A DNA stretch of 5,017 bases, from positions 1 to 5,017 of the forward strand of contig RFGQ01000373.1 of assembly GCA_003695865.1 (NCBI GenBank), read 5' to 3'. Shown in pieces: positions 1-5,017 of this stretch. Every line of letters starts with the position of its first letter. The stretch's first letter is position 1. This DNA comes from Gemmatimonadota bacterium (GTDB lineage: Bacteria > Gemmatimonadota > Gemmatimonadetes > Longimicrobiales > Gaopeijiaceae). The notes below the pieces were generated by a model. That model made no database searches, was not told the DNA's origin, and saw only the letters and a program-made list of their open reading frames with translations. Made by a program: the position numbers and the translations under genes.

Positions 1-2
1 CC

Positions 3-866
3 CTCGTGACGGATCTCGAGGGCCGTCCGCTCGCCGAGGCCGAGGGCCCGGCCGCGCTGGTCGATCCCCGGCGGCCCGAGGACTCGGTCGCAGTGGTGAA
101 CGGCGTGGCCCGCGACGCGCTGGCCGCGGCGGGCCGCTCGATCCCCGCGCGGGCGCTGTGGGCCGGCGTGGCGGGCGCGGGGGGCGACGCGGTCCAGCGC
201 CTCCTGGCCGAGCGGATGCGGGCGAGCGGTATCGCCGAGCGGCTCTGCGTGGGTTCGGACGCCGACGCCGCCTTCCACGACGCCTTCGCCGACGGGCCCG
301 GCATCCTGGTGATCTCGGGCACCGGCTCGGTGGTGCTCGGACGCGGACCCGACGGCCGCCGCGCGCAGGTGGGGGGCTGGGGCGCCCTGCTCGGCGACGA
401 GGGCAGCGGCTACGCGATCGGCATGGCCGCCCTGAGGGCCGTCGCGCGCGGTGTGGACGGTCGCTCCGCCGAGACGTCGATGACCCGTCCGGTCCTCGAT
501 CGCCTGGGGCTCGACGCGCCCGAGGCACTGATCGGCTGGGTGGCGGGCGCGAAGAAGTCGGACGTGGCGGGGCTCGTGGGCATCGTCGAGGACGCCGCGG
601 CGGCCGGCGACGCCGCGGCTTCTGCGATCGTCGACGGGGCGGTGGAGAGCCTGGTCGCGCACGTGCTCACGGCCGTGCGTCGCCTGGGACCCTGGCCCGG
701 GCGCCCGCCGGTGGCGCTCAGCGGCGGACTCCTGTCGCCCAGCGGTCCGCTCCGCCGCCGGACCATGGCGGCCCTCGCGGGCATCGTGTGCCAGCCCCTC
801 GATCGCGAAGTGTCGGGTGTGCGCGGCGCGGCGACGCTGGCCCGCGAGCTCTGCGGCGCCGGCTGA
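3..866 (+). CDS. BadF/BadG/BcrA/BcrD-family ATPase, probable N-acetylglucosamine-type sugar kinase (5' partial)
   Basis: This is an ASKHA-fold (actin/hexokinase-like) kinase, expected to phosphorylate an amino sugar such as N-acetylglucosamine with ATP in the cytoplasm. Counting from the GTG at position 6 as residue 1, visible motifs are GVAGAG (54-59), the GSDAD stretch whose aspartates would bind sugar or metal (83-87), ISGTGS, the second phosphate loop (104-109), GGWG...LGDEGSGYAIG (123-139), the hallmark of the BadF/NAGK family, and ALSGGLL, the adenosine-site glycines (237-243). The first phosphate loop (DGGGTKT-like) that should lie some 10-15 residues earlier is missing because the frame is open to the left edge. 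The GTG at 6 is therefore probably an internal valine, and the full protein would be about 300 residues. The frame ends with TGA at 864-866, facing the dapD stop. The substrate is not proven: related proteins include glucosamine and muramic-acid kinases and activators of acyl-CoA dehydratases. Those activators carry a cysteine cluster, which I do not see here. Confidence 0.88.
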   Translation, partial: LVTDLEGRPLAEAEGPAALVDPRRPEDSVAVVNGVARDALAAAGRSIPARALWAGVAGAGGDAVQRLLAERMRASGIAERLCVGSDADAAFHDAFADGPGILVISGTGSVVLGRGPDGRRAQVGGWGALLGDEGSGYAIGMAALRAVARGVDGRSAETSMTRPVLDRLGLDAPEALIGWVAGAKKSDVAGLVGIVEDAAAAGDAAASAIVDGAVESLVAHVLTAVRRLGPWPGRPPVALSGGLLSPSGPLRRRTMAALAGIVCQPLDREVSGVRGAATLARELCGAG

Positions 867-930
867 GGGAGACGCCCGGGCTGCGGCTCGGCTCCCCGGC
901 TCGGCGGCCGCACCTCCCGGCGGCGGGGCT
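867..930. other. Convergent intergenic spacer with a weak GC hairpin
   Basis: These 64 bases separate the stop of the sugar kinase (+) from the stop of dapD (-). The only perfect inverted repeat I found is a short one, GCCGC at 907-911 paired with GCGGC at 920-924 around an 8-base loop. There is also an imperfect stem between roughly 874-880 and 894-900, with one mismatch. Neither is followed by a T-run on either strand, so no canonical intrinsic terminator is visible. If the hairpins have a role, a bidirectional or Rho-assisted termination zone would be the simplest guess. A NotI-type palindrome, GCGGCCGC, sits at 904-911. Confidence 0.35.
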
Positions 931-1797
931 TCAGCGCAGCGCGGCCTCCAGCGCGGTCGCGGCGTCGGTGCGCTCGTCCCGGTACTTCACGATGACCGGG
1001 GCGTAGAGCTGGACGCCGTGGTCTTCGGCGAAGGGCCCCGACGCGCGTCGCGAGCCCGGCACCACGACCGCTCCCTCGGGGATGGTGAGCGGCCGCTCCG
1101 GCGTGGCCCGGTGGACCGTGCCGCGCACCAGATCGTACACGGCCGTCGACGCCGTGAGCTGCACGCCCGGCGCGAGCACGGCCCGGCGGCCCACCAGCGT
1201 GCCCTCGAACACGCCGGTGTTCCCGCCGATCATGGCGTCGTCCTCGACGACGACCGGGCGAAGGCCGACCGGCTCGAGCACCCCGCCGAGCTGGGCGCCC
1301 GCGCTCAGGTGCACCCGTTTGCCCACCTGGGCGCAGGACCCCACGAGCGCGTGGGAGTCGATCATCGCGCCCTCGTCCACGTAGGCTCCCACGTTCACGT
1401 AGGCGGGCGGCATGATGACGACGCGCGGGCCCAGGTAGGCACCGGCCCGAACGGCGCTCCCGCCCGGCACGATGCGGATGTTCTCCTCCACGCCGCGCGT
1501 GTCGCGCAGCGGAAGCGTGTCGCGGTCGAAGTAGGGCGCCGGCGCCGCGTCGATGCGCGTGGTCTCGCCAACCCGGAACGCCAGCAGGATGCCGCGCTTC
1601 ACCCAGGGCACCGCCCGCCAGCCTTCGGGCCCCGGCTCGGCGGCGCGCACCACGCCCCGCTCCAGCGCGGCCAGCAGCTCGGCCACGACGGCCCGGGCTT
1701 CGTCGCGCGGACCGGGGTCGCCGCCTCCCGACCCCGTGGCCTCGAACAGGCGCTCGACGTCGGCGCGCAGCGCCTCGATCGCGCGTGCGCCGCTCAC
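931..1797 (-). CDS. dapD: 2,3,4,5-tetrahydropyridine-2,6-dicarboxylate N-succinyltransferase (DapD)
   Basis: DapD transfers a succinyl group from succinyl-CoA to tetrahydrodipicolinate, the first step of the succinylase branch to meso-diaminopimelate and lysine. It is a cytoplasmic trimer built on a left-handed beta helix. The protein is 288 residues, against 274 in E. coli. Residues 1-105 match the helical N-terminal domain of the succinyltransferase type (WVKRGILLAFRV at 65-76, PYFDRD at 88-93). This separates it from the shorter acetyltransferase DapH. Hexapeptide-repeat sequence covers about 108-220, with AYVNVGAYVDEG (132-143), MIDSHALVGSCAQVGKRVHL (145-164) and GGVLEP (171-176). Asp147 matches E. 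coli Asp141. The position of E. coli Glu189 is Gly195 within GGNTG. The C-terminal arm runs through LYAPVIVKYRDE (264-275). The GTG start overlaps the dapA stop as GTGA. A GGAG lies 10 bases upstream, and the frame could extend to 2025, but only as dapA shadow. It is the last gene of the operon. Confidence 0.96.
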   Translation of the reverse strand: MSGARAIEALRADVERLFEATGSGGGDPGPRDEARAVVAELLAALERGVVRAAEPGPEGWRAVPWVKRGILLAFRVGETTRIDAAPAPYFDRDTLPLRDTRGVEENIRIVPGGSAVRAGAYLGPRVVIMPPAYVNVGAYVDEGAMIDSHALVGSCAQVGKRVHLSAGAQLGGVLEPVGLRPVVVEDDAMIGGNTGVFEGTLVGRRAVLAPGVQLTASTAVYDLVRGTVHRATPERPLTIPEGAVVVPGSRRASGPFAEDHGVQLYAPVIVKYRDERTDAATALEAALR

Positions 1798-2687
1798 GGC
1801 AGGTCCACTCCGGCGGCCGCGAGCGCGTCGCGCAGCACGGGTTCGAACGCGGGGTCGAGCGGTGTGAGCGGCAGCCGGTAGTGGGCCTCCATGCGGCCCA
1901 TAATGCGCAGGGCGGCCTTCACGGGAATCGGGTTCGTCTGCACGAAGTTGGCGCGCATGAGGGCCAGCAGCCGGTAGTGGATCTCGCGCGCGCAGCCGAA
2001 GTCCCCCGCCAGCGCGGCTTCGCACATCCGGGCCATGGCGTGCGGCACCTCGTTGCCCACCACCGAGATCACGCCGTCGGCCCCGGCGGCGATCATGGGC
2101 AGCGTGAGGTCGTCTTCGCCCGAGAGCACCAGGAAGCCATCGGGGCGTTCGCGCAGCAGCGTCATCACCTGGCCCAGGTCGCCCGACGCCTCCTTGACGC
2201 CCGCGATGTGGGGCTCGCCGGCCAACTCGAGCACGGTCTCGGGCCGCACGTTCGAGCCGGTGCGCCCGGGCACGTTGTAGATGAAGACCGGACGCTCGGC
2301 GGCCTCGGCCACGGCGCGGTAGTGCGCGAGCAGGCCCGTGTGGGTGGGCTTGTTGTAGTAGGGGCTCACCGTGAGCACCGCATCGGCGCCCGCCTCGACC
2401 ACGGCGCGTGTGCGAGCCACGGCCTCGGCGGTGGCGTTGGCGCCCGCGCCCGCCATGACGGGCACCCGGCCGGCGGCCTGTTCGACCGTCACCGCCACGA
2501 CGCGCCGCTGCTCGTCGCCGCTCATCGTGGCGCTCTCGCCCGTGGTGCCGCAGGGCACCAGCACGTGCGCGCCGCCCTCGATCAGAAAGTCCACGTGGCG
2601 GCGCAGCGCGGCCTCGTCGATGCGCCCCCGCTCGTCGAACGGCGTGACCATGGCCACGCCGAGCCCCTGGAAGCGTTTCAGGCTCAT
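1794..2687 (-). CDS. dapA: 4-hydroxy-tetrahydrodipicolinate synthase (DapA)
   Basis: DapA condenses pyruvate with aspartate-4-semialdehyde to 4-hydroxytetrahydrodipicolinate, the entry to diaminopimelate and lysine. It is a cytoplasmic class I aldolase, usually a tetramer. The 297-residue protein spans the whole (beta/alpha)8 barrel, as expected (E. coli 292). Key residues are all present: Thr48-Thr49 in GTTGES (47-52), Tyr111 in SPYYNKP, Tyr137 and Arg142 in IYNVPGRTG (136-144), and the Schiff-base lysine Lys165 in GVKEASGD (163-170). Thr48/49, Tyr111 and Tyr137 correspond to the E. coli proton relay Thr44/45, Tyr107 and Tyr133. In the lysine inhibition site, Asn84, Glu88 and Tyr110 are kept (E. 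coli Asn80, Glu84, Tyr106), but E. coli His53 and His56 are replaced by Gly57 and Gln60. The ATG at 2687 overlaps the dapB stop as ATGA and has GAGG seven bases upstream. The open frame continues to 3284, but that stretch is dapB coding in another frame. It ends in GTGA, shared with dapD. Confidence 0.98.
   Translation of the reverse strand: MSLKRFQGLGVAMVTPFDERGRIDEAALRRHVDFLIEGGAHVLVPCGTTGESATMSGDEQRRVVAVTVEQAAGRVPVMAGAGANATAEAVARTRAVVEAGADAVLTVSPYYNKPTHTGLLAHYRAVAEAAERPVFIYNVPGRTGSNVRPETVLELAGEPHIAGVKEASGDLGQVMTLLRERPDGFLVLSGEDDLTLPMIAAGADGVISVVGNEVPHAMARMCEAALAGDFGCAREIHYRLLALMRANFVQTNPIPVKAALRIMGRMEAHYRLPLTPLDPAFEPVLRDALAAAGVDLP
1808..1811 (-). promoter_or_regulatory. Weak ribosome binding site of dapD
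   Basis: A four-base GGAG lies ten bases upstream of the GTG start of dapD, within the last codons of dapA. It is weaker and farther away than the sites of dapB and dapA, so coupling through the GTGA overlap probably contributes most of the initiation here. Confidence 0.4.
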
Positions 2688-3529
2688 GCCTCGTCCTCGT
2701 CCTCGTCGTCGTCGTTGTGCCGTGCGTCGCGCGGCGCGGGGCCCGACCCCGCGGCGCCCGCGTCCGTGGCCCCGCTCCACGCCTCGGCGAGAAGATCGTC
2801 GAGCGTGAAGACGCCGTGGCGGCCGCGCACCCAGGCTGCGGCGGCCAGCGCGCCGCGCGCGAAGCCCTCCCGCCCGCGCGCGTCGTGCCGCAGTTCGATG
2901 CGATCGTCGCGCCCCTCCACGAGCAGCGCGTGCGATCCGGGTACCTCGCCCACCCGCGCGCTGGTCACGTGCAGCACCGAGGGATCGGCCGCCCCGCTGG
3001 GTGGACCCGCCGCCCAGCGCTGCTTCGCGGGGAGCGCGCCGAGCACCGCCTCGGCGAGCGAGACCGCCGTGCCGCTCGGGTGATCGAGCTTGTGGCGGTG
3101 GTGCACTTCGTGGATGGCCACGTCGTAGCGCTCCCCCGCGCGCCCGACGCCGTCCACCAGTCCCGCGAGCGCGCGCGCGGCGCGCAGGAACAGCGCCACG
3201 CCCAGCGAGAAGTTCGACGCGTACAGCAGGCCGGTGCCGGCCGCGCGGACCGCGTCGGCCACGCGCGGCAGGGCCTCGCCCCACCCGGTCGTGCCGCTCA
3301 CGGTGTCGAGACCCGCCTCGGCGAGCGCGACCAGCCCGTCGGGCGCCGCGGCGGGCGTGGTGAACTCGATGGCCACGTCGGCCAGTTCCAGCGGCGCCCG
3401 CTCGAGCGGCCAGACGGTGCCTTCGGCCCCTCCCGGATCGACGCGCCCCACCACCTCGTGCCCGTCGGCCCGGGCCAGGCGCTCGACCGTGCGGCCCATG
3501 CGGCCGTAGCCCACCAGCAGGATCCTCAC
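2684..3529 (-). CDS. dapB: 4-hydroxy-tetrahydrodipicolinate reductase (DapB), with acidic C-terminal tail
   Basis: DapB reduces the DapA product to tetrahydrodipicolinate with NAD(P)H in the cytoplasm. The Rossmann domain opens with LVGYGRMG (5-12), followed by EFTTPAA (55-61) and SGTTGW (78-83). The hinge is SNFSLGV (105-111). The substrate-binding motif EVHHRHKLDHPSGTA (141-155) carries the catalytic His143/His144 and Lys147, equivalent to E. coli His159/His160/Lys163. The C-terminal half ends with FTLDDLL (241-247), where the family normally stops. About 30 further residues (252-281) form a low-complexity tail ending NDDDEDEDEA. The region between beta-2 and the FTTPAA strand is about 15 residues shorter than in E. 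coli, giving a compact core. Asp31 at the end of beta-2 hints at NADH use, by inference only. The start is GTG within GTGA, overlapping the lysC stop, with a strong GAGGAGG just upstream. The stop overlaps the dapA start. Confidence 0.97.
   Translation of the reverse strand: MRILLVGYGRMGRTVERLARADGHEVVGRVDPGGAEGTVWPLERAPLELADVAIEFTTPAAAPDGLVALAEAGLDTVSGTTGWGEALPRVADAVRAAGTGLLYASNFSLGVALFLRAARALAGLVDGVGRAGERYDVAIHEVHHRHKLDHPSGTAVSLAEAVLGALPAKQRWAAGPPSGAADPSVLHVTSARVGEVPGSHALLVEGRDDRIELRHDARGREGFARGALAAAAWVRGRHGVFTLDDLLAEAWSGATDAGAAGSGPAPRDARHNDDDEDEDEA
2689..2715. repeat. Short tandem repeat (CCTCGT)x3 then (CGT)x3 in the 3' end of dapB
   Basis: On the plus strand three perfect CCTCGT hexamers (2689-2706) are followed by three CGT triplets (2707-2715). 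On the coding strand this reads GAC/GAG codons and yields the Asp/Glu-only end of DapB. Copy-number change would stay in frame and only lengthen or shorten the acidic tail. It would also change the number of GAGG copies ahead of dapA. Confidence 0.85.
2695..2698 (-). promoter_or_regulatory. Ribosome binding site of dapA within the dapB acidic-tail codons
   Basis: On the minus strand GAGG occurs three times at six-base intervals (2701-2704, 2695-2698, 2689-2692) as part of alternating Glu/Asp codons. The middle copy is seven bases from the dapA ATG, an optimal spacing. The others, at 13 bases and 1 base, are out of range but could help to retain ribosomes. This supports the ATG at 2687 as the start. 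Confidence 0.6.
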
Positions 3530-5017
3530 GGTCCCTCCTCGTCGGGGGCCGCCGCGCCGCCCGCTGTCACCGGCTGCGGCCGGGCGTCGGCGTCGGGCCG
3601 GGTCGGATCGTCGGGCAGCGCGTCCCGCGCCTCGCGCAGCTCGATGAGCGAGAGGTGCAGCCGGCGCACCAGGTCGGGAGCGTCGTCCTCGGCCACCACG
3701 AAGCTCATGCTCACATCCGAAGCCTGCGAGATCAGGTGCACCGGGGTGCGCCCGACGGCCCAGAAGACCAGCGCGTCCATGCCGGGCTCGCGCAGCATGC
3801 CCTGCCCGACGACCGTCACGGTGGCCAGGCCGTCGACGACCTCGACCTCGGCGAAGGCCGACAGCTCGTCGCGCACGGCGCCCAGCTCCTCGTCCACGTC
3901 GACCGTGAAGGCCGTCGAGGAGTGCGAGGTGGCCACCAGGTCGACGGGCACACGGTGGCGCCCCAGCACCTCGAAGACGCGCGCCAGGAACCCGTAGGCC
4001 ATGGCGCTGGGGAAGGCGCGCACCTTCATGAGCACCACGTCGGGCTTGAAGGCGACCGCCGCGAACGTGCCCGTGCCGCGGCGGTCCTGGCGCACGAGTG
4101 TGCCCGGCGCGTCGGGGTCGAACGAGTTGCGGATGGTGAGCGGCACGCCCGTGGCCGCGGCGTGCTTGGCGGCCTTGGGATGCAGCACGCGCGCCCCGAA
4201 ATACGACAGCTCGACCGCTTCCTCGAATCCCAGCTCGGGCACGAGCCGGGCCGAGCGCACCGCCGCGGGATCGCCCGAGAGCATGCCGTCCACGTCGGTC
4301 CAGATGAGCACCTCTGCCGCGTCGAGCGCGCCCCCGAGCAGGGCGGCCGTGTAGTCCGAACCGCCGCGGCCCAGCGTGGTCGTGGCGCCCAGCTCGGTCG
4401 CGCCCACGAAGCCCTGCATCACGGCGACGGCGCCCGCATCGAGCACGGGCGCCAGGTGGCGCGCGGCCAGCGGCTCGAGCGCCGGCACCACCGGCGCCGC
4501 ACGCCCGTGACGGCCGTCGGTGCGGATCACGGCGCGGGCGTCGACCGGCCGGGCGTCGAGCCCCGCGTCGACGAGTGCGCGCACCACCAGGGGCACTGCC
4601 AGGTCTTCGCCGACGGCGCGGATGCGGTCGGCCGTGGCGGGGCCGAGCGGGGCAGGCGGGCCGGGTGCGGCGGCCGCCTCGACGAGCGGAGCGAGCGCGG
4701 CCTCGAGCCGGGCGTCGAGCGCTTCGCGCTCACCGCCCTCAACGCCCAGGTCGTCGGCCACGGCGGCGTGCCGCGCGCGCAGGGCCTCGAGCGCCTCGGC
4801 GGCGGGTCGGCGCCCGTCGGCCACGTCGTCGAGCAGGTCGGTCACGCCCGCCAGGGCCGACACGACCACCACCGAGGCGCGGCCGCCGTCGCCTTCGGCC
4901 GTGCGGGCCACCAGGCCCGCGAGGGCGCGCAGCCGCGCGGCGTCGGCCACGGAGGTGCCGCCGAACTTGTGGACCAGGGGCCCCGTGGCCCGGCGGGCGC
5001 CCCGCGACGTCGCGCTC
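3526..5017 (-). CDS. lysC: Aspartate kinase, LysC-type monofunctional (start just outside window)
   Basis: Aspartate kinase phosphorylates aspartate to aspartyl-4-phosphate, the first step toward lysine, threonine and methionine. Numbering from the first complete codon at 5016, the kinase domain shows KFGGTS (17-22), SALAGVTDLL (53-62), GED (136-138), GRGGSDYTA (216-224), TDVDGM (240-245) and YFGARVLHP (272-280). Lys17, Glu137, Arg217 and Asp221 match E. coli LysC Lys8, Glu119, Arg198 and Asp202. The serine usual two or three residues after the GE is absent (GEDLAVP). A C-terminal ACT region runs from about 329 to 456, and GFL, VD and ATS keep most positions of the lysine site of E. coli LysC. 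A Pro/Ala/Asp-rich tail of about 35 residues follows. There is no ATG or GTG before KFGGTS inside the window, and the frame is open to the edge. The GTG at 4950 is internal because it would cut off KFGGTS. The stop overlaps dapB as GTGA. Confidence 0.97.
   Translation of the reverse strand, partial: SATSRGARRATGPLVHKFGGTSVADAARLRALAGLVARTAEGDGGRASVVVVSALAGVTDLLDDVADGRRPAAEALEALRARHAAVADDLGVEGGEREALDARLEAALAPLVEAAAAPGPPAPLGPATADRIRAVGEDLAVPLVVRALVDAGLDARPVDARAVIRTDGRHGRAAPVVPALEPLAARHLAPVLDAGAVAVMQGFVGATELGATTTLGRGGSDYTAALLGGALDAAEVLIWTDVDGMLSGDPAAVRSARLVPELGFEEAVELSYFGARVLHPKAAKHAAATGVPLTIRNSFDPDAPGTLVRQDRRGTGTFAAVAFKPDVVLMKVRAFPSAMAYGFLARVFEVLGRHRVPVDLVATSHSSTAFTVDVDEELGAVRDELSAFAEVEVVDGLATVTVVGQGMLREPGMDALVFWAVGRTPVHLISQASDVSMSFVVAEDDAPDLVRRLHLSLIELREARDALPDDPTRPDADARPQPVTAGGAAAPDEEGP
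3534..3540 (-). promoter_or_regulatory. Strong ribosome binding site of dapB
   Basis: On the minus strand GAGGAGG lies four to five bases before the GTG start of dapB, inside the last codons of lysC (Asp-Glu-Glu-Gly-Pro-stop). The strength of this site and the GTGA overlap together support GTG at 3529 as the true dapB start, although the codon is not ATG. Confidence 0.7.

Noticed and set aside
410..913. Minus-strand frame of 167 codons opposite the sugar kinase
   Set aside because: It is antisense to a recognised kinase, its translation is Ser/Pro/Arg-rich with no motif, and it is not needed to explain the operon.
867..930. Intrinsic terminator between the convergent genes
   Set aside because: The stems are short or mismatched and no T-run follows on either strand, so it is listed only as a spacer with a weak hairpin.
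158..1006. Second plus-strand frame inside the sugar kinase
   Set aside because: It is a +1/+2 shadow made almost wholly of Arg, Gly and Ala, while the frame used for the kinase shows intact conserved motifs.
817..1881. Long plus-strand open frame of 354 codons across dapD
   Set aside because: It is antisense to a well-supported DapD, its translation is His/Arg/Ala-rich with no family motif, and long antisense frames are expected at this GC content.
1798..2025. N-terminal extension of DapD by 76 residues
   Set aside because: It lies within dapA and is Arg/Pro/Ala-rich. The GTG overlapping the dapA stop gives the normal domain start.
1785..3083. Long plus-strand open frame of 432 codons across dapA and part of dapB
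   Set aside because: It is the antisense shadow of dapA/dapB. The product is low-complexity and rich in His, Gly and Arg, and no domain is recognisable.
2688..3284. N-terminal extension of DapA by about 199 residues
   Set aside because: The extension is Arg/Gly/Ala-rich shadow sequence of dapB. DapA of normal length starts at the ATG overlapping the dapB stop, with a good ribosome binding site.
2717..3997. Plus-strand open frame of 426 codons across dapB and the 3' part of lysC
   Set aside because: It crosses two real genes in antisense and ends in Ser/Thr/Arg low-complexity sequence, as expected for a GC-rich shadow frame.
3..5017. Undescribed defence, mobile or secretion system
   Set aside because: All five coding regions belong to well-known housekeeping families, and there are no direct repeats, integrase-like genes or composition breaks that would suggest an island.

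Overview
This is a GC-rich window (by eye about 70% G+C or higher, with strong G/C at third codon positions) from a bacterial chromosome. It carries an ordinary core-metabolism locus. Four genes on the minus strand form a tight operon for the aspartate-to-diaminopimelate/lysine pathway. One gene on the plus strand converges on it. Almost every base is coding. I see no RNA gene, CRISPR array, transposon or phage signature.

Layout, left to right. Positions 3-866 (+) hold the 3' part of a BadF/BadG/BcrA/BcrD-type ATPase, most likely an amino-sugar (N-acetylglucosamine-like) kinase whose N-terminus lies before the window. Positions 867-930 are a 64-base convergent spacer with only a weak GC hairpin. 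The minus strand then reads, in transcription order from right to left: aspartate kinase (lysC, 3526 to the right edge, first codon just outside), dapB (2684-3529), dapA (1794-2687) and dapD (931-1797). All three internal junctions are four-base stop/start overlaps (GTGA, ATGA, GTGA), so translational coupling is likely.

How the genes work together. LysC phosphorylates aspartate. After aspartate-semialdehyde dehydrogenase (asd, not in this window), DapA condenses the semialdehyde with pyruvate. DapB reduces the product to tetrahydrodipicolinate, and DapD succinylates it, committing the cell to the succinylase branch toward meso-diaminopimelate and lysine. The later enzymes (DapC/ArgD, DapE, DapF, LysA) are not here. 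LysC keeps most of the residues of the lysine-binding ACT site, while DapA keeps only part of its lysine site, so feedback may act mainly on the kinase.

Organism. The compact DapB with a GYGRMG nucleotide loop and the DapD with a GGNTG active-site segment resemble, from memory, the versions found in Bacteroidota and related phyla rather than those of enterobacteria. With the very high GC this suggests something like Gemmatimonadota or a high-GC relative of that group. This is an inference at low confidence and cannot be settled without a database search.

I found no previously undescribed system. The points worth a second look are fine-scale: an acidic, repeat-encoded tail on DapB that also supplies the ribosome binding site of dapA, substitutions at a discussed active-site position of DapD, and the partial allosteric site of DapA.
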